The notes: generated by a model from the sequence alone, not told the origin. Positions 35,030-46,546 are shown, counted from the first letter of the stretch. The stretch is DNA of 64,000 nt from Parietaria judaica (GCA_954871525.1 CATOZS010000011.1:434001-498000); one strand, 5' to 3'. Numbers and translations: made by a program.

Positions 35030-35420
35030 ATTACCCGACCCGAAAAATCGGACCGGGTAGTTGGACCGGGCTGCCCTTGGCAGCCCAGCCCGAGAATCCC
35101 GCAGCGAGCAGGGGCTGCCGCTGCAGCCCCAGGGAGTTCGCAAGGGCAAGGCCCACGGGCCAGGCCCACGAGCAAGGCCCTCGCCAAGGCCATTCGGCCA
35201 AAGCAAGGGCACCCGTGTGGGCCTGGCGGGCTGGCCGCAGGCCACGCTGCCTGGCAGCGGAATGGGCCTGCAGGCCCAGCCCGAAGTGCCAGGGCAATGC
35301 CCTGGCCTACCCGTGGGCTGTCCCTGCCCATTCCACGGACATGTGGGCCCGGGCTTAAGCCCGGAAGGCCCACGTGCAATTTTTTTTTATATGGGTCGGA
35401 TTTTTATTCCGACCCGGATC
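35030..35420 (+). other. GC-rich leader block of copia-3
   Basis: Counterpart of 4310-4690 and 11955-12340, with more divergence. Open frames on both strands cross it but are not conserved between copies. The leader from 35421 to 36760 is AT-rich with no gene seen. Confidence 0.55.
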
Positions 35421-36760
35421 CCGTGGATTAATTATTAATTATTATTAATGAAATTAATATTTATGAATTAAAATTAATTATGATTAATTAATATGAATTA
35501 AAATATGGATGTTATTTCCGGATAAATAACATTGTCTTATTTTAATTAATTCATAAAATTAAATATGGATGTTATTTAATAATTAAATAACATTGTCTTA
35601 TTTAATAAATTAAAATATGGATGATAATATTCGAAGAATAATATCATTGTCTTATTTTAATATTTCATAAATAATTATTAAAGGGCATTAAAATGTTTAA
35701 TGATAATTCTTAGAGAATAAGTATCATTAATTATGAATATTCATCATAGATATAATTTGATATAACCTATTTTCATAACCCTCAAACATAGTGTCTATGT
35801 TTAGATCATTATTAATATGTCTATATAGGATAGATATAAATAATAAATAGTAAATGTAAAAGTGTTAATTATTAGTCGGAAAAATTTCAAACGTACAATC
35901 TTGCCTAAGGAAGAGGGAATCAAAAGTGGGGCCGGTTCACCATCCACTTCTGGGTGACCGGTTAGGACCCCTCCCATCGACCTGGAGAGCGTACGTTTTG
36001 ATCTATCACTACCGACGAAATAATAAACACATTTTTAGGGCTTATTTAAAATTACGCGTCGTAATATATAAAGCCAAAATATAAACTTTTAATGTGTCAT
36101 TAATAGACAGTTTATATAATAAGTTTTTATAACTTAGAAATTAAAAACGTTATTTCCTAAAAACAATGGCAAGTATAGAATAAAACAAAGGTCTCCATTA
36201 TTACTGTCACAAGGTCTGCTAACCACACCGCCTCGAGTCACCCTAGTGTGTCCATTCCCTAAGGAAGGTGTGCTTGTGGGAGGTTTGACACCGTGATAGT
36301 TCCAAAAGAATATGGGGACCGAGGAATCTTGGAAATGGACCGCGAGTCACCCTAGAGTGACCATTCCCTAAGGACGACGTTTCCAAGAGGATCCCGAGAA
36401 CCGAAAATAATGGGTTAAGCTTGCACGGAAGTTGGTGCTTCCCGATCGTCTATGGTGATAGTTAATAATCATAGAGGACTTTTTGTAGTTCTTGTTATGA
36501 ATATTAATTAAGTTTATGACTAAAACTTAGTTTAACCAAACTACACGGTTGATACCGCGAGTCACCCTAGAGTGACCATGCCACTAAGGACGGCAACGAC
36601 GTGTACAGTCGGTTAAATTATCACGAAATAGTGAAAGGGTTTATTTAACGTTTTTCCCATGAACATGTTTGCATCATGTAACTATTTCAAATAAAATAAT
36701 TTTTCTAAACATTCTACCTATAATAAAGTTTAATAAGTTTCTTTTTCAATGCCAGTTAAT

Positions 36761-37545
36761 ATGTCTAAAGCTATTAATGTCTCGGATGATGAAAAAGATT
36801 CGGTCAACTCTGGTCCTCCATCTGAGTTTGAGCTACCGATATTTGAAGAAGGCAGTGCTTGGTTCAAGTCTGATAATGAATATGAGTTACTCAGTTTCTT
36901 ATTAGACCAGTATCCAAACAAAAGTCAATCCTTTAAAGATTCGGTACTCAAAGCCTCGATGGGTGAAATTGAGAGACTAATGAAAAAGGTGAACAAAGTA
37001 ACGGCTCTTGTCACTCAAGCAATGGCAAAAGATAACAAACGAAAGACTGAATCGAAAGCTGAACCCGGAAGAAAAGAAAGAAAAGTTGGTTTATCTGCAA
37101 TGTGCTTCCAATGTGGAACAAGGAAAAGAGTGCGAGGTCAGCTGCGATGCAGACTGCACATGAGTTCACAAAAGGGTAAGACCTTTTCTGAATTCGAAAT
37201 TAGTTTTTTATTGGAGAGATTCAAATCTCAGATCCATAGATTAAAATTCTAAACATTGCAAACGTTTTTCATGACAGAAGTTGCTTCTGCTAAGAAGAAA
37301 AACGGAGATGGAGCTTTATGCATTGAATGCTGGCTCAAACCAAGAGCAAATGGGCACACAATGTGCCGAGAACATCTGCGGGCTTGGAGAGGTAATGACT
37401 CTTCTGTTAACCCCGAAATTAGTTTTTATTGGAGAGATTCAAATCTCAGATCCATAGATTAAAATACTAACATTTGTTCATTTTCTTTTCAGGATTCAGC
37501 AGGAGCTCTGTTGATGAGAACTCAGCAGGAAACGAAAGCAGCTAG
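36761..37545 (+). CDS. Captured three-exon gene with two C-x2-C-x11-C-x2-H motifs
   Basis: Exons 36761-37175, 37278-37391 and 37493-37545 join in frame (both introns phase 1, GT...AG) to 193 codons plus TAG at 37543-37545. Upstream sequence matches the array copies up to and including the gag ATG TCT, then diverges. The N-terminal part is acidic (SDDEKDSVNSGPPSEFELP), followed by a Lys/Arg-rich stretch (KRKTESKAEPGRKERK). Exon 1 ends with CFQCGTRKRVRGQLRCRLH and exon 2 carries CIECWLKPRANGHTMCREH, the same Cys/His spacing, probably zinc-binding. The two introns share almost the same inner sequence, so exon 2 with its intron looks like a tandem duplicate. I do not recognise the source gene. 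Gag zinc knuckles (C-x2-C-x4-H-x4-C) are a different pattern. Expression is unproven. Confidence 0.6.
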
Positions 37546-37834
37546 TACTCGAGTGTCTCGAAGAAGGAAGCATGCTTTGAGTTTATATTCGATTTAAGTT
37601 TATTGTTATCATTAATTTTGCATTGTTAAAAACTCGATTTATTTTTGGATATTGATTGCATGGAATGATTCTTAATTAATAAAGTTTTTTGAATTATTTT
37701 GCAATATCCAGATAAATATAGTGACAGTTATTTCATCTATAGTCTTTAATTACTCTAATTGATTTATTTAGATCAAATGTCATTTTTAATCATGATGGTT
37801 AATAGAGAATGAAATTAGAGGAAATTATTCACAA
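37546..37834 (+). other. 3' part of captured segment
   Basis: AT-rich DNA after the captured gene's stop, probably its 3' flank. Similarity to the copia array resumes at about 37850-37890 (GCGGAAACCACGGTCCCA). No further gene seen. Confidence 0.45.
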
Positions 37835-39534
37835 ATGGGATCTTGTGACAAAGTCACAACGACTATAACAGTGTCTGTTATCGAAGAGAGTGCGGAAACC
37901 ACGGTCCCAAATCAGAACCAAGGGGTACTCAGACGTAGTGGGAGGTTCAAAAGACCAGTTGAACGCTACGAGCACACCCAGTTGGAATTTCACCTAGCTG
38001 TCACAGACACTAGTGTTGAAGATCCCATAGGCTACAAGCAAGCTATGGTTGATCCTGATAAAGGAGAATGGCAGGAAGCCATGAACCAAGAAATAGAATC
38101 AATGGATTCTAATGAAGTCTGGGAACTTGTAGACTTACCGGATGGCTTCAAAACCATTGGCTGTAAGTGGGTATACAAGCGAAAGAGAGGAGTGGCCGGG
38201 AAGGTTGAAACCTTCAAGGCTAGACTAGTGGCAAAGGGTTTTACCCAGAGGGAAGGTATTAATTTCGATGAGACCTTCGCTCCAGTCGCTAAGTACAAGT
38301 CCATCCGGATTCTCATGGCCATAGCCTGTAGTCTCAATTACGAGATTTGGCAGATGGACGTCAAAACCGCCTTCCTGAACGGGTACATTGACGAAAACAT
38401 CTATATGGACCAACCAGAAGGGTTCGTGCAACAGGGTCAAGAAGGGAAGGTTTGCAGATTACTCAAATCCATCTATGGATTGAAGCAAGCTTCCAGATCC
38501 TGGAATCTAAGGTTCGATGAAACCATCAAAACCTATAGATTCATTCAAAAACGTCACTGAGGCCTGCATCTATGAACTCAATGACGAAACCGTGGAAATT
38601 TTTCTTGTTCTATACGTCGACGATATTCTTCTCATTGGAAACGGTGTGAAGAAATTATCGGACGTAAAGGCGTGGCTATCTACGCAGTTCCAAATGAAGG
38701 ACATGGGAGAAGCCAGTTATGTTCTTGGGATCCGTATTTTCAGGGATCGCAACAATAGGCTTCTGGCCTTATCTCAAGCAGCTTACATTGATAAGGTGCT
38801 TGAACGTTTTGCAATGGCAAACTCCAAGGGAGGTAATTTACCGACCAGACATGGAGTGTTCCTAAGCAGGAAACAATGCCTAACTTCTCCGGAAGAGCAA
38901 GATGTGATGAGGCGAATACCCTATGCTTCAGCAGTGGGAAGTCTGATGTACGCTATGCAGTGTACTAGGCCAGACATCTGTTATGCAGTGGGAATTGTTA
39001 GCAGATACTAATCCAACCCTGGTATGGCTCACTGGACAGCAGTGAAGAACATTCTCAAGTATCTTCGGAGAACGAGAGACTATATGTTAATGTTTTCAGG
39101 ATAAGAACTGAATCCACTAGGATACACTGATTCAGACTTTATGTCTGATAGATACGCGAGAAAATCGACGTCAGAAGCAGTGTACACCCTTGCTGGTGGA
39201 GCGATATTCTGGAGAAGCGTAAAGCAATCCTGTATCGCAGATTCCACAATGGAAGCTGAATACGTGGCAGCTTGTGAGGCAGCCAAAGAATCAGTTTGGC
39301 TCAAGAATTTCTACATAGAGCTGGGAGTTGTTCCAGATGTAGATGGGCCCCAAACACTATACTGTGACAACAGTGGTGCGGTGGCAAATTCTAAAGAGCC
39401 CAGAGACCATAACAAGGCGAAACATATAGAACGCAAATACCATCTCATAAGAGAAATAGTGCGTCGTGGTGACGTGAGGGTTGTGAAAATAGCTTCGGAA
39501 GACAATCTGGCTGATCCATTCACCAAGACGTTGC
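37835..39534 (+). pseudogene. Broken RT / RNase H of copia-3 (5' part, up to T2 insertion)
   Basis: Best-preserved RT of this family in the window. The linker and RT start are open from 37835 (GCKWVYKRKRG, QMDVKTAFLNGYIDENIYM, YGLKQASRSWN). A frameshift lies near 38550. RT then continues with LYVDDILLIGNGVKKL and LMYAMQCTRPDICYAVG. Stops lie at 39009-39011 and about 39103. RNase H shows DSTMEAEYVAACEAAKES and YCDNSGAVANSK, and breaks off in ADPFTKTL where T2 inserted. The last codons continue at 48833. Confidence 0.85.
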
Positions 39535-40295
39535 TGTAGAGGGGGTTTTTCACCACCCTTTTCCAGTCACAAAGACAATCATCAAATAATAAATAAAATG
39601 ACAACAAATGATGAGTATCTCTGTTTTATTATGATTTCCGAAATGAGCTCGGTTTTCTTCCGTTAAATAGCTGGACAGATGAAGGACCATGAGCCTCAGA
39701 TAATTCTATTACAAGATCTCTTTTTCTTGTTTTTGCTGAGTCTTTTTTCTCTCCCTTTTCTTCGAATCACCAACTGACCAACCTCTACAAAATGAGGCTT
39801 ATCTTGCCTTTTATAGAGTTACAATACTTTCCCCTTCTATCTTTCCCGCCCTTTTTCTCTTTAATCATCATTTTTCTGACGTGATTTGAGGGCAGCGGGA
39901 TTTATCCTCACTTTATGTCACCTCCGAGCATGCTCCTGTAATGGGTAGGTGCGCCGCATTAAATGCGCGTCTCGTCAGCCGTCGCTGACGCTCTCATCGA
40001 GGGAGTAGGTCGGCTTCATTAAATGCACGTCTCTTCGGCTGTCACCGGGCTCTGCATAATCATCATGACGAAGTTCCTCGTCGAGTCATGATGGGACGCT
40101 TCATCGCGACCCGCCTGCTCGCGTGGCTGCGTCCCCTCGCTGATGAACCTCCCCGGGGTATTCCTCCTCGGGGGTGTCCATCCTCGGGGATAACTCCCTC
40201 TTCGCTGGTGAACTTCCTCGCCTCCCTCATGTCGTTTATGGACAAAACGACACGAGTTGTGTTGAGGGTGGATTTGACCAAATCCGACCTTAACA
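39535..40295 (-). repeat. 3' LTR of T2
   Basis: 761 bp. Read on the minus strand it starts TGTTAAGGTCGG and ends CTCTACA. The TATA box is at 39809-39815 (minus). By eye it differs from the other T2 LTR at about four positions. Confidence 0.92.
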
Positions 40296-40311
40296 GTTAG
40301 TCCCCCATTTT
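40296..40311 (-). other. Polypurine tract of T2
   Basis: The minus strand reads AAAATGGGGGACTAAC directly before the 3' LTR, identical to T1. Confidence 0.85.
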
Positions 40312-40729
40312 ATCAAGTGTATACACTTGGTAAAATAAAGTATAACTGCCTTGGGGATTGGCACTAACCGGCGCCGATTGACTCGTGGTCGGTGACTCCT
40401 TCTTCGGCTCCTCGCGTGGTCATATTATGACGTTGCTCCCTTCCCTCGCTAGGCTTCCTTTGCTTTCCTAAGCCCCAGCGAAACTCTCAGCGACGAAGAT
40501 TTCTCAACGTTGCTCGGGTCCGGGGCCCACCTCGATTTTGCTTTCCCAAAAATCTGTCAGCCTCGAATCTTACGCACGTCCCTTCAGCATTGAATGACCA
40601 TCCTTTTTTTGCATTTGAGGGCCTGTAGAGATTTATAACGGGCCTTTGAAATGAACCGTTGATGAGTTAGCAGGCTTCGATTTTGGGCCGTCAGATTAAG
40701 GACGTGCCTACTCATCACTCTTCCCTTTC

Positions 40730-40736
40730 TATAAAT
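40730..40736 (+). promoter_or_regulatory. TATA box of the T2 antisense gene
   Basis: TATAAAT 133 bp upstream of the ATG at 40869, on the + strand and outside the LTR. The gene therefore seems to have its own promoter. The upstream DNA 40312-40729 holds nothing else that I can identify. Confidence 0.5.
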
Positions 40737-40868
40737 TCGGAATTCAAAACCATTTTTCCAGGCATTTTCGTATTTTTTTCAAGAATTCTTTCCAGGTTTC
40801 TTTTTACTGTTGCTCATCCTCATCTCCTCGTCCCCGAAATTCTTCCTCCTTCTCCCTCAGACGCCTCG

Positions 40869-43800
40869 ATGGGTCCATCCCGCTCCGGCCCAATCTTTAA
40901 GACTCGGAGTCCCCCTTCCGTCATGACGGAAGAAGGCTTGAAGTATATCGTCGATAACCACACTGACTCAGGGACCTGCTTTGCCCGTCTCCCTCTCGAG
41001 GGCGAGTTCGCCGATGAACCTCAGAGCGACTTCGTTTGCGTCTATGAATCGTTCTTCCGCATCGTCGGCCTTCGCTTCCCGACGCCGCTCCTGGTCGTGG
41101 CGTTTCTCTACGCCTTCGGGGTTCCGATTGCTCAGGTGAGCCCTAACACTCTTCGCCTCCTCCTTTGTACACTGGCCATTGCATGTGAACAGAAAGTGGA
41201 GCTCACGCTCGAGGACCTGATGCGCCTCTTCAAAGTCTCCCGTAATCCAAAGAATCTGGGTCGTTTTGCCATCTCTCATCGCGTCCGACCTCACATCCTC
41301 CTGAACACGCCCTCAAACGAATCCGGCTGGGAGAATAAATATTTTTTTATTCGTGTGGACAATTCTAACTTCGGTCCCCACCATGCTTTCCTACCGACGG
41401 ATTTGGTGCTCGAGGGAGCGGACCTCCCTCGATTCAAGCTTGAAGAGAATGAGGAGGCCGAGGCGCGGTTCAAGAGCATCCACGCTGCTCTCCTTGCCAA
41501 TCCCAGGCGTGATTGGAGTAAATACTTCGGGGGCCAGCGGCTTGAGAAATCTGGGGTTTATCAATTGGCCCGAATACACGGGGCGCCCCCTAACACTCTT
41601 CTCCCGAAAGGTTTCCTTCGCGAACCGGCCCCGGAAGGGTCTCCCGTGGAGCGGAAGAAACCTGCTCCGAGGCCGAAGAAGAACGCCGAGGATATAGTCG
41701 TGGCTACTAGGGATAGCGCTCCCGTCGGTCGGGATCGGGAGGCGCACAGATCGTCGAGGTCCCGGGCAGGGTCTGACGCTCCTCGCTTCATGGGGCTCAC
41801 CCCCCGAGAGGGCGGTTTCTCGAACAAACGCCCCGTCGAGGATACTGGTGACGAGCGGCGAACAAGGGCGAGGACGGAGTCCGCGGCCCGCCCCTCGCAA
41901 GATACCTCCCGCTCCTCGAGGGGATCTCCTCGGGAAGAAAACTCCCTGGGCAAGCGCCCCGCCGAGGAAGCGCGTGATGCTTCTCTGGCGAAGAAGGCGA
42001 GGGTTCCCGACCCGACTCCTGAACTCAAGGCGGCTGACCCGTCTCAGGGAGCCGCGGGAGGGACTTCGGGCACCGCGCCTGTCGAGGGCACAACGGGGAG
42101 GACAAGGCCGGTGGCGGACGTGTGCGTACACCCCGCCGAGATCTCGCGAGAGAGACTGGAGATGGAAGACATCGAGCACCTGGTCGTCGCGCCGGATGCT
42201 CCTCCTCCTCCTCCGTCGGGGGTTGAGGACCCCATTCCTCTTTCTGCTTCGGGGCCCGCGACCCGGTCTTCCCTGTCACCGCCTCAGGGAATCCCTGATG
42301 AAGCGATGCGAAACCCGGTTGTGGCCTTAACGCCTCCGACTCAACCTTTGGTCAAAGGGACCAATGCTCCCAACGACGGAGATACGGGGCCCGTTGGCGA
42401 GGAAGACGCTCCAGGACAGATCCTCCCCGGGCCCACGAAAGAACACTCAAGGGCGCTCCCCGACGTGAATCCCGCTAATCCGAAGCTTTCTTCCGACGTT
42501 CCCGGCGTCGAGGCCCTCGAGGGCTCAATGGCCTGGCCTTCCCCTTGTCTTACCGGCGTCTCCAGCTCGCAAGTACCTCTTGTCGCTCCTCCCGGCGCGT
42601 TGCCCCAATTAGCTGATGGCTTGACGCAGCCTTCCGAGCCGTCCCTTGACCTCGAGGGAATCCCCGAGGAGGTTCCTACCGGGTCGCCGCGGGCTCACAC
42701 CAGCTTCCCAATCTTGCCGCCTCCGGGAGCACTTCCCGCGGCTGAAGCTTCTCATGGGCTCGTCGAGCCTTCCGGCGATCCCGTGGGGAACCTAGAATTG
42801 GTTGACCGCGTTGTCCAGGGGGTGGCCCAATTGTCGGACGTTATCGTGGCCATGCAGCTATCCGCCGCTAGGGTAGAGAGAAAGAGCAATGAGTTGTCGG
42901 CAGAACTCTCGTTAGTCCGGGAACGGTTTGAGGCTTCCACCCACGACGGGCAGAAGTTCCAGGGGCAGATCGAGAAGCTTTCCTCGGAGCTCGACGAAGC
43001 CAAATCCACCTCGGAGTCGGAAAGCTCATTGCGCCGGGCCGCCGAGGCCGAGCTCAATGACGCCAAGTCCATCTTGGAATCGGAAGTTTCGCTGCGCCGG
43101 GCCGCTGAAGCCAAACTCGCGGATCAGCAAAACTCTTACGCTGTTATGGAGGCGAGCCTCTCCGACAAACTCCGGCTTCAAGCGGAATGCCTTGCTCAGA
43201 TAGGCGAGGCCGTTGGCGTATCGCCTGAACGGGAAGACCAGCTGGTGTCCGGGGTCAATACCGCGCTGAGGAAGCTCGCCGATGACCTTGAGGCTGCGCG
43301 AGTCGAGGCAGTTGAGGAGCGTCGTGGCCGGGAGCGTTTGTTCGAGGAGGCTCAAGCCAAGTTGGAGCGTCTGTCGGTGAAGTATGGTTTTCTTGATCAA
43401 TCAATCAACGCCCATCGCTTGGCCGCTGCGTACCAGGCCAACATCGCCTTGGTCGAGAAGAACCCCCTGTTGGCACAAGCCGGGGGCCTCGATACACGCT
43501 TATCCTCGTGGCGCGAAAGCCGCGATAAGCACCGGGCCGTGGTTAAAGAGCTGGACCAGAAGTCTGCCCGGGATCCCGGATCTCCGCCGCTCTCTCCCTG
43601 CAATCCGCCAACCTCGGACTGTCGGAGACTTGAAAGCCTTGCCTCGGAGGTGGTAGCCCTTGGATCGGCATCGCGCAATGGATCCGACCCAAGCACCGAG
43701 ACCCCGGCGCTCCCAGAGGCCACGGTATAGGATGTTTCCTTAGAGCCTCCCTTTCTATTTCCCGCTTTTGTACACTTCGCATTTCGTGGCTTGTGCTGTA

Positions 43801-45050
43801 TTTTCACTGTAATCCAAGCATAATTACCATATGAATATAAAGAAATCTTTATTGGGTTACCTTTTTCTTTCATCGTCGAATCTTTTTCTACTATCGCCCT
43901 TGTATGCTTGCCCTTTCCTTATCCCTTCTCTTATCGGGCTTATTTATTGTTTCTTCCGTATTCCCATTCTCTCTTTTTCTCCTCAGGCTAGAGGTGGCGT
44001 CGTTGTACTTTGCCCTGACACTTTTTTCCCCCGCTACGGAGGAGGTCACGAGGGGGCTGGGGAGTCTGCCCCTGCCCTTGCGCCGGTGAAGGTTTTATCA
44101 GGGAACGAAGGCATTCCCCCCGAGGCTCTAGAGGCTAAGATCGCCGAAAGTAAGGCCGAGCGCGATGAATATAGACGCCTCCTCGCTATTGCCGAAGAAT
44201 CCCTTCTCGAGGAGCGGCAGCGTTATCGGCGGTGCGAGGACACTCTTTCGGCCCAGCTCCGGCAGAAGAATGAGTGTTTCAATCGTATCGCCGATGCCAT
44301 AAACCTGTCGCCTGGCCGGGAGGAGCAAATCTCCTTCCATGTCAAGGCCACGCTGAGGAAGCTCGTCAAGGATCGCGACGCAGCCAGGAGTTGGGCTATA
44401 GAGGAAGAATTCTCCCGCCTACGCCTCTACCACCAAGCGGTTGACAAGCTGAAGCGTGCCTCCGAGAGGTTTGGTGTGCTTGAGGGGGTTGCTCGTACTC
44501 AGCGCCTGCTGGGCGGCGTGCTTTCGAATATCAAACTCGTCGAGGGATTACCTTCCCGCTCGACTGTTGGCGAGCTCCGAGCCAAACTGCCAAGGTGGCG
44601 CAAGTTGGAGCAGGAGTACCTGGCTGATTTGGCCAGGCTGGAGATGAAAACCTCCGGTGACCCAAACTCTCCTCCGCTTTCTCCCTGTCTTCCCCAAGGC
44701 GTTGCTAGGGTGCGCTCGCCGGGTTTCGACGTTCTTCCCTCCTCGTCGAGTACGGTATGAGATGGATCAGCACAAATAATTCGTAGTTCTTACCTCTTCC
44801 TTCTGGGGTCGATCCTTTACTCTTGGTTCCTTCTCTGCAGGCCGATAGCAGGGCTGATGCGGATTTCGCAAGAGTTTCTTCGGGTAAGCCTCAAGGACTT
44901 CCTGCTGACGATCCTGCTTGCCTAATTGCGGACGACATCATTCGTCGGTGCTGCGACATCATTATTCAAGAATGTGCCGATGCGGTTTTGGATCAAGACT
45001 CCTCTAATGATGGCGTTGCGCGGGGGAATCGGTCCCTGCGAGAGTTATAG
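40869..45050 (+). CDS. T2 antisense gene, 3 exons, 'putative gypsy type transposon' (Transposase_28-like) protein
   Basis: Exons 40869-43724, 43987-44754 and 44841-45050 join in phase 0 (each a multiple of 3) to 1,277 codons plus TAG. Intron donors are ACG|GTATAG and ACG|GTATGA. Acceptors follow long pyrimidine tracts (TTTTTCTCCTCAG and CTTCTCTGCAG). I chose the ATG at 40869 (MGPSRSGP), conserved in T1 and downstream of the TATA box, although the frame is open from 40683. Residues about 20-170 resemble the Pfam family called putative gypsy type transposon (for example FPTPLLVVAFLYAFGVPIAQ and FKVSRNPKN). Residues about 230-620 are a low-complexity Pro/Arg/Glu linker. About 645-840 is a heptad-rich coiled coil with a repeated SLRRAAEAEL unit. 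Exon 2 is a second, diverged coiled-coil module. It is antisense to the element, so its introns are not removed from genomic RNA. Function unknown. Confidence 0.7.
43725..43986 (+). other. Intron 1 of the T2 antisense gene
   Basis: 262 bp, GTATAG to CTCCTCAG, phase 0, with a strong pyrimidine tract. Reading through gives a stop (TAG) two codons past the donor. Splicing joins ...LPEAT to ARGGVVVLCPD. Confidence 0.65.
44755..44840 (+). other. Intron 2 of the T2 antisense gene
   Basis: 86 bp, GTATGA to TCTCTGCAG, phase 0. Splicing joins ...PSSSST to ADSRADADF and adds 69 codons. The short length is normal for plants. Confidence 0.65.
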
Positions 45051-45217
45051 TATGCATATGTATCCGGGGTGTAACTACGAGTTGTAAATAATGATACTGC
45101 GTTTTGTCTTTTTTGAATCCAATGGAAATGTGATGACGATGATTTTCTTTTATATGAGTTTGCTTGCGATCTTCGAATCTCTGTGAGGGTTTGCTTGGTG
45201 CCTTTAGTCGTGAATGT

Positions 45218-45795
45218 GATTTTTCTTTGCTCGGTACTTTCGTCGTGGGCACTTTCGCCTCTTTTAGTTTTTGCTCGGTACTTTCGCCGTGGGCACTCTC
45301 GCCTCTTTTGATTTTTGCTCGGCACTCTCGCCGTGGGCACTCTCGCCTCTTTTAGTTTTTCTGCTCGGCACTCTCGCCGTGGGCACTCTCGCCTCTTTTA
45401 GTTTTTTCTGCTCGGCACTCTCGCCTCTCTTGATTTTTGCTCGGCACTCTCGCCGTGGGCACTCTCGCCTCTTTTGATTTTTGCTCGGCACTCTCGCCGT
45501 GGGCACTCTCGCCTCTTTTAGTTTTTTATGCTCGGCACTCTCGCCATGGGCACTCTCGCCTCTTTTGATTTTTGCTCGGCACTCTCGCCGTGGGCACTCT
45601 CGCCTCTTTTGATTTTTGCTCGGCACTCTCGCCGTGGGCATTCTCGCCTCTTTTAGTTTTTTCTGCTCGGCACTCTCGCCATGGGCACTTGCTCGGCACT
45701 CTCGCCGTGGGCACTCTCGCCTCTTTTGATTTTTGCTCGGCACTCTCGCCGTGGGCACTCTCGCCTCTTTTGATTTTTGCTCGGCACTCTCGCCG
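45218..45795. repeat. 44-bp minisatellite in T2
   Basis: About 13 units, some partial, of CTCGGCACTCTCGCCGTGGG followed by CACTCTCGCCTCTTTTGATT and TTTG. Some are 47-bp variants. The array leaves a long open frame on the minus strand (45264-45896) that only translates the repeat (VPSKNQKRRECPRRE) and is not called as a gene. Confidence 0.9.
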
Positions 45796-46248
45796 TATAT
45801 AGGATCTCGGCCTGTTTTGCCAGACCGGGCTTGCTCGGCACCCTTAGCCGTATATAGGATCTCGGCATGTTTTGCCGGACCGGGTTTGCTCGGCACCCTT
45901 AGCCGTATATAGGATCTCGGCCTGTTTTGCCGGACCGGGTTTGCTCGGCACCCTTAGCCGTATATATTTTCTTGGTGTTCTTGCCGTAGTTGTCTTCTGT
46001 GGGTATCGCTAGGTTTCGTCGGGTACGAGCCGACTAATTCCCAGGATCCCTTAGGCACTCTCGCCTTGTATATTTCTTCGGCGTTCTTGGTAGCCCGGGC
46101 TTGCTCGGCGCCCTTAGCCGTAAATAGGATCTCGACATGTTTTGCCGGACCGGGTTTGCTCGGCACCCTTAGCCGTATATATATGTATATATATTTTGAA
46201 ATTTTCTCGGCGCTCTCGCCGGATCGGGCTTGCTCGGCACCCTTAGCC

Positions 46249-46249
<1 letters not shown>
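45796..46249. repeat. Second T2 tandem array, about 55-61 bp unit
   Basis: Units contain GTATATAGGATCTCGGCCTG and TTGCTCGGCACCCTTAGCC. Three are consecutive (45796-45960), with degenerate units to 46249. A poly-T run of 31 follows at 46250-46280. Confidence 0.8.
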
Positions 46250-46280
<31 letters not shown>

Positions 46281-46282
<2 letters not shown>

Positions 46283-46546
46283 CAATACACTTTCCCTCCT
46301 AATTGGTGTTACCACCGAGCAGAGTTGCATACACACTTTGCCAACTTTATAATTTGCTCGCTTCCTAACAAATAAAAATAAAACAAAAAGAAAAAGAAAC
46401 ACACACATACATAGACATCAGAAATCCGACACAACGAACCCAAACAAACTTCTATCACCTACGATAATCTACTAATGGTAGTTTAAAAGGGGTAGCCGCC
46501 CCAATTCTCTCCTCGCTCCGAGCAGCTTATGAGCCTTACTCCGGAC
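46281..46546 (-). other. Sequence downstream of the F-box ORF
   Basis: 266 bp of mixed DNA, A-rich around 46370-46410. No feature recognised. Confidence 0.4.

Noticed and set aside
41391..42179. 262-codon minus-strand ORF opposite the antisense gene
   Set aside because: Shadow of a GC-rich, low-complexity coding region. The + strand carries the longer frame with splice signals.
45264..45896. 210-codon minus-strand ORF
   Set aside because: It only translates the 44-bp minisatellite. No domain, no independent start signal.
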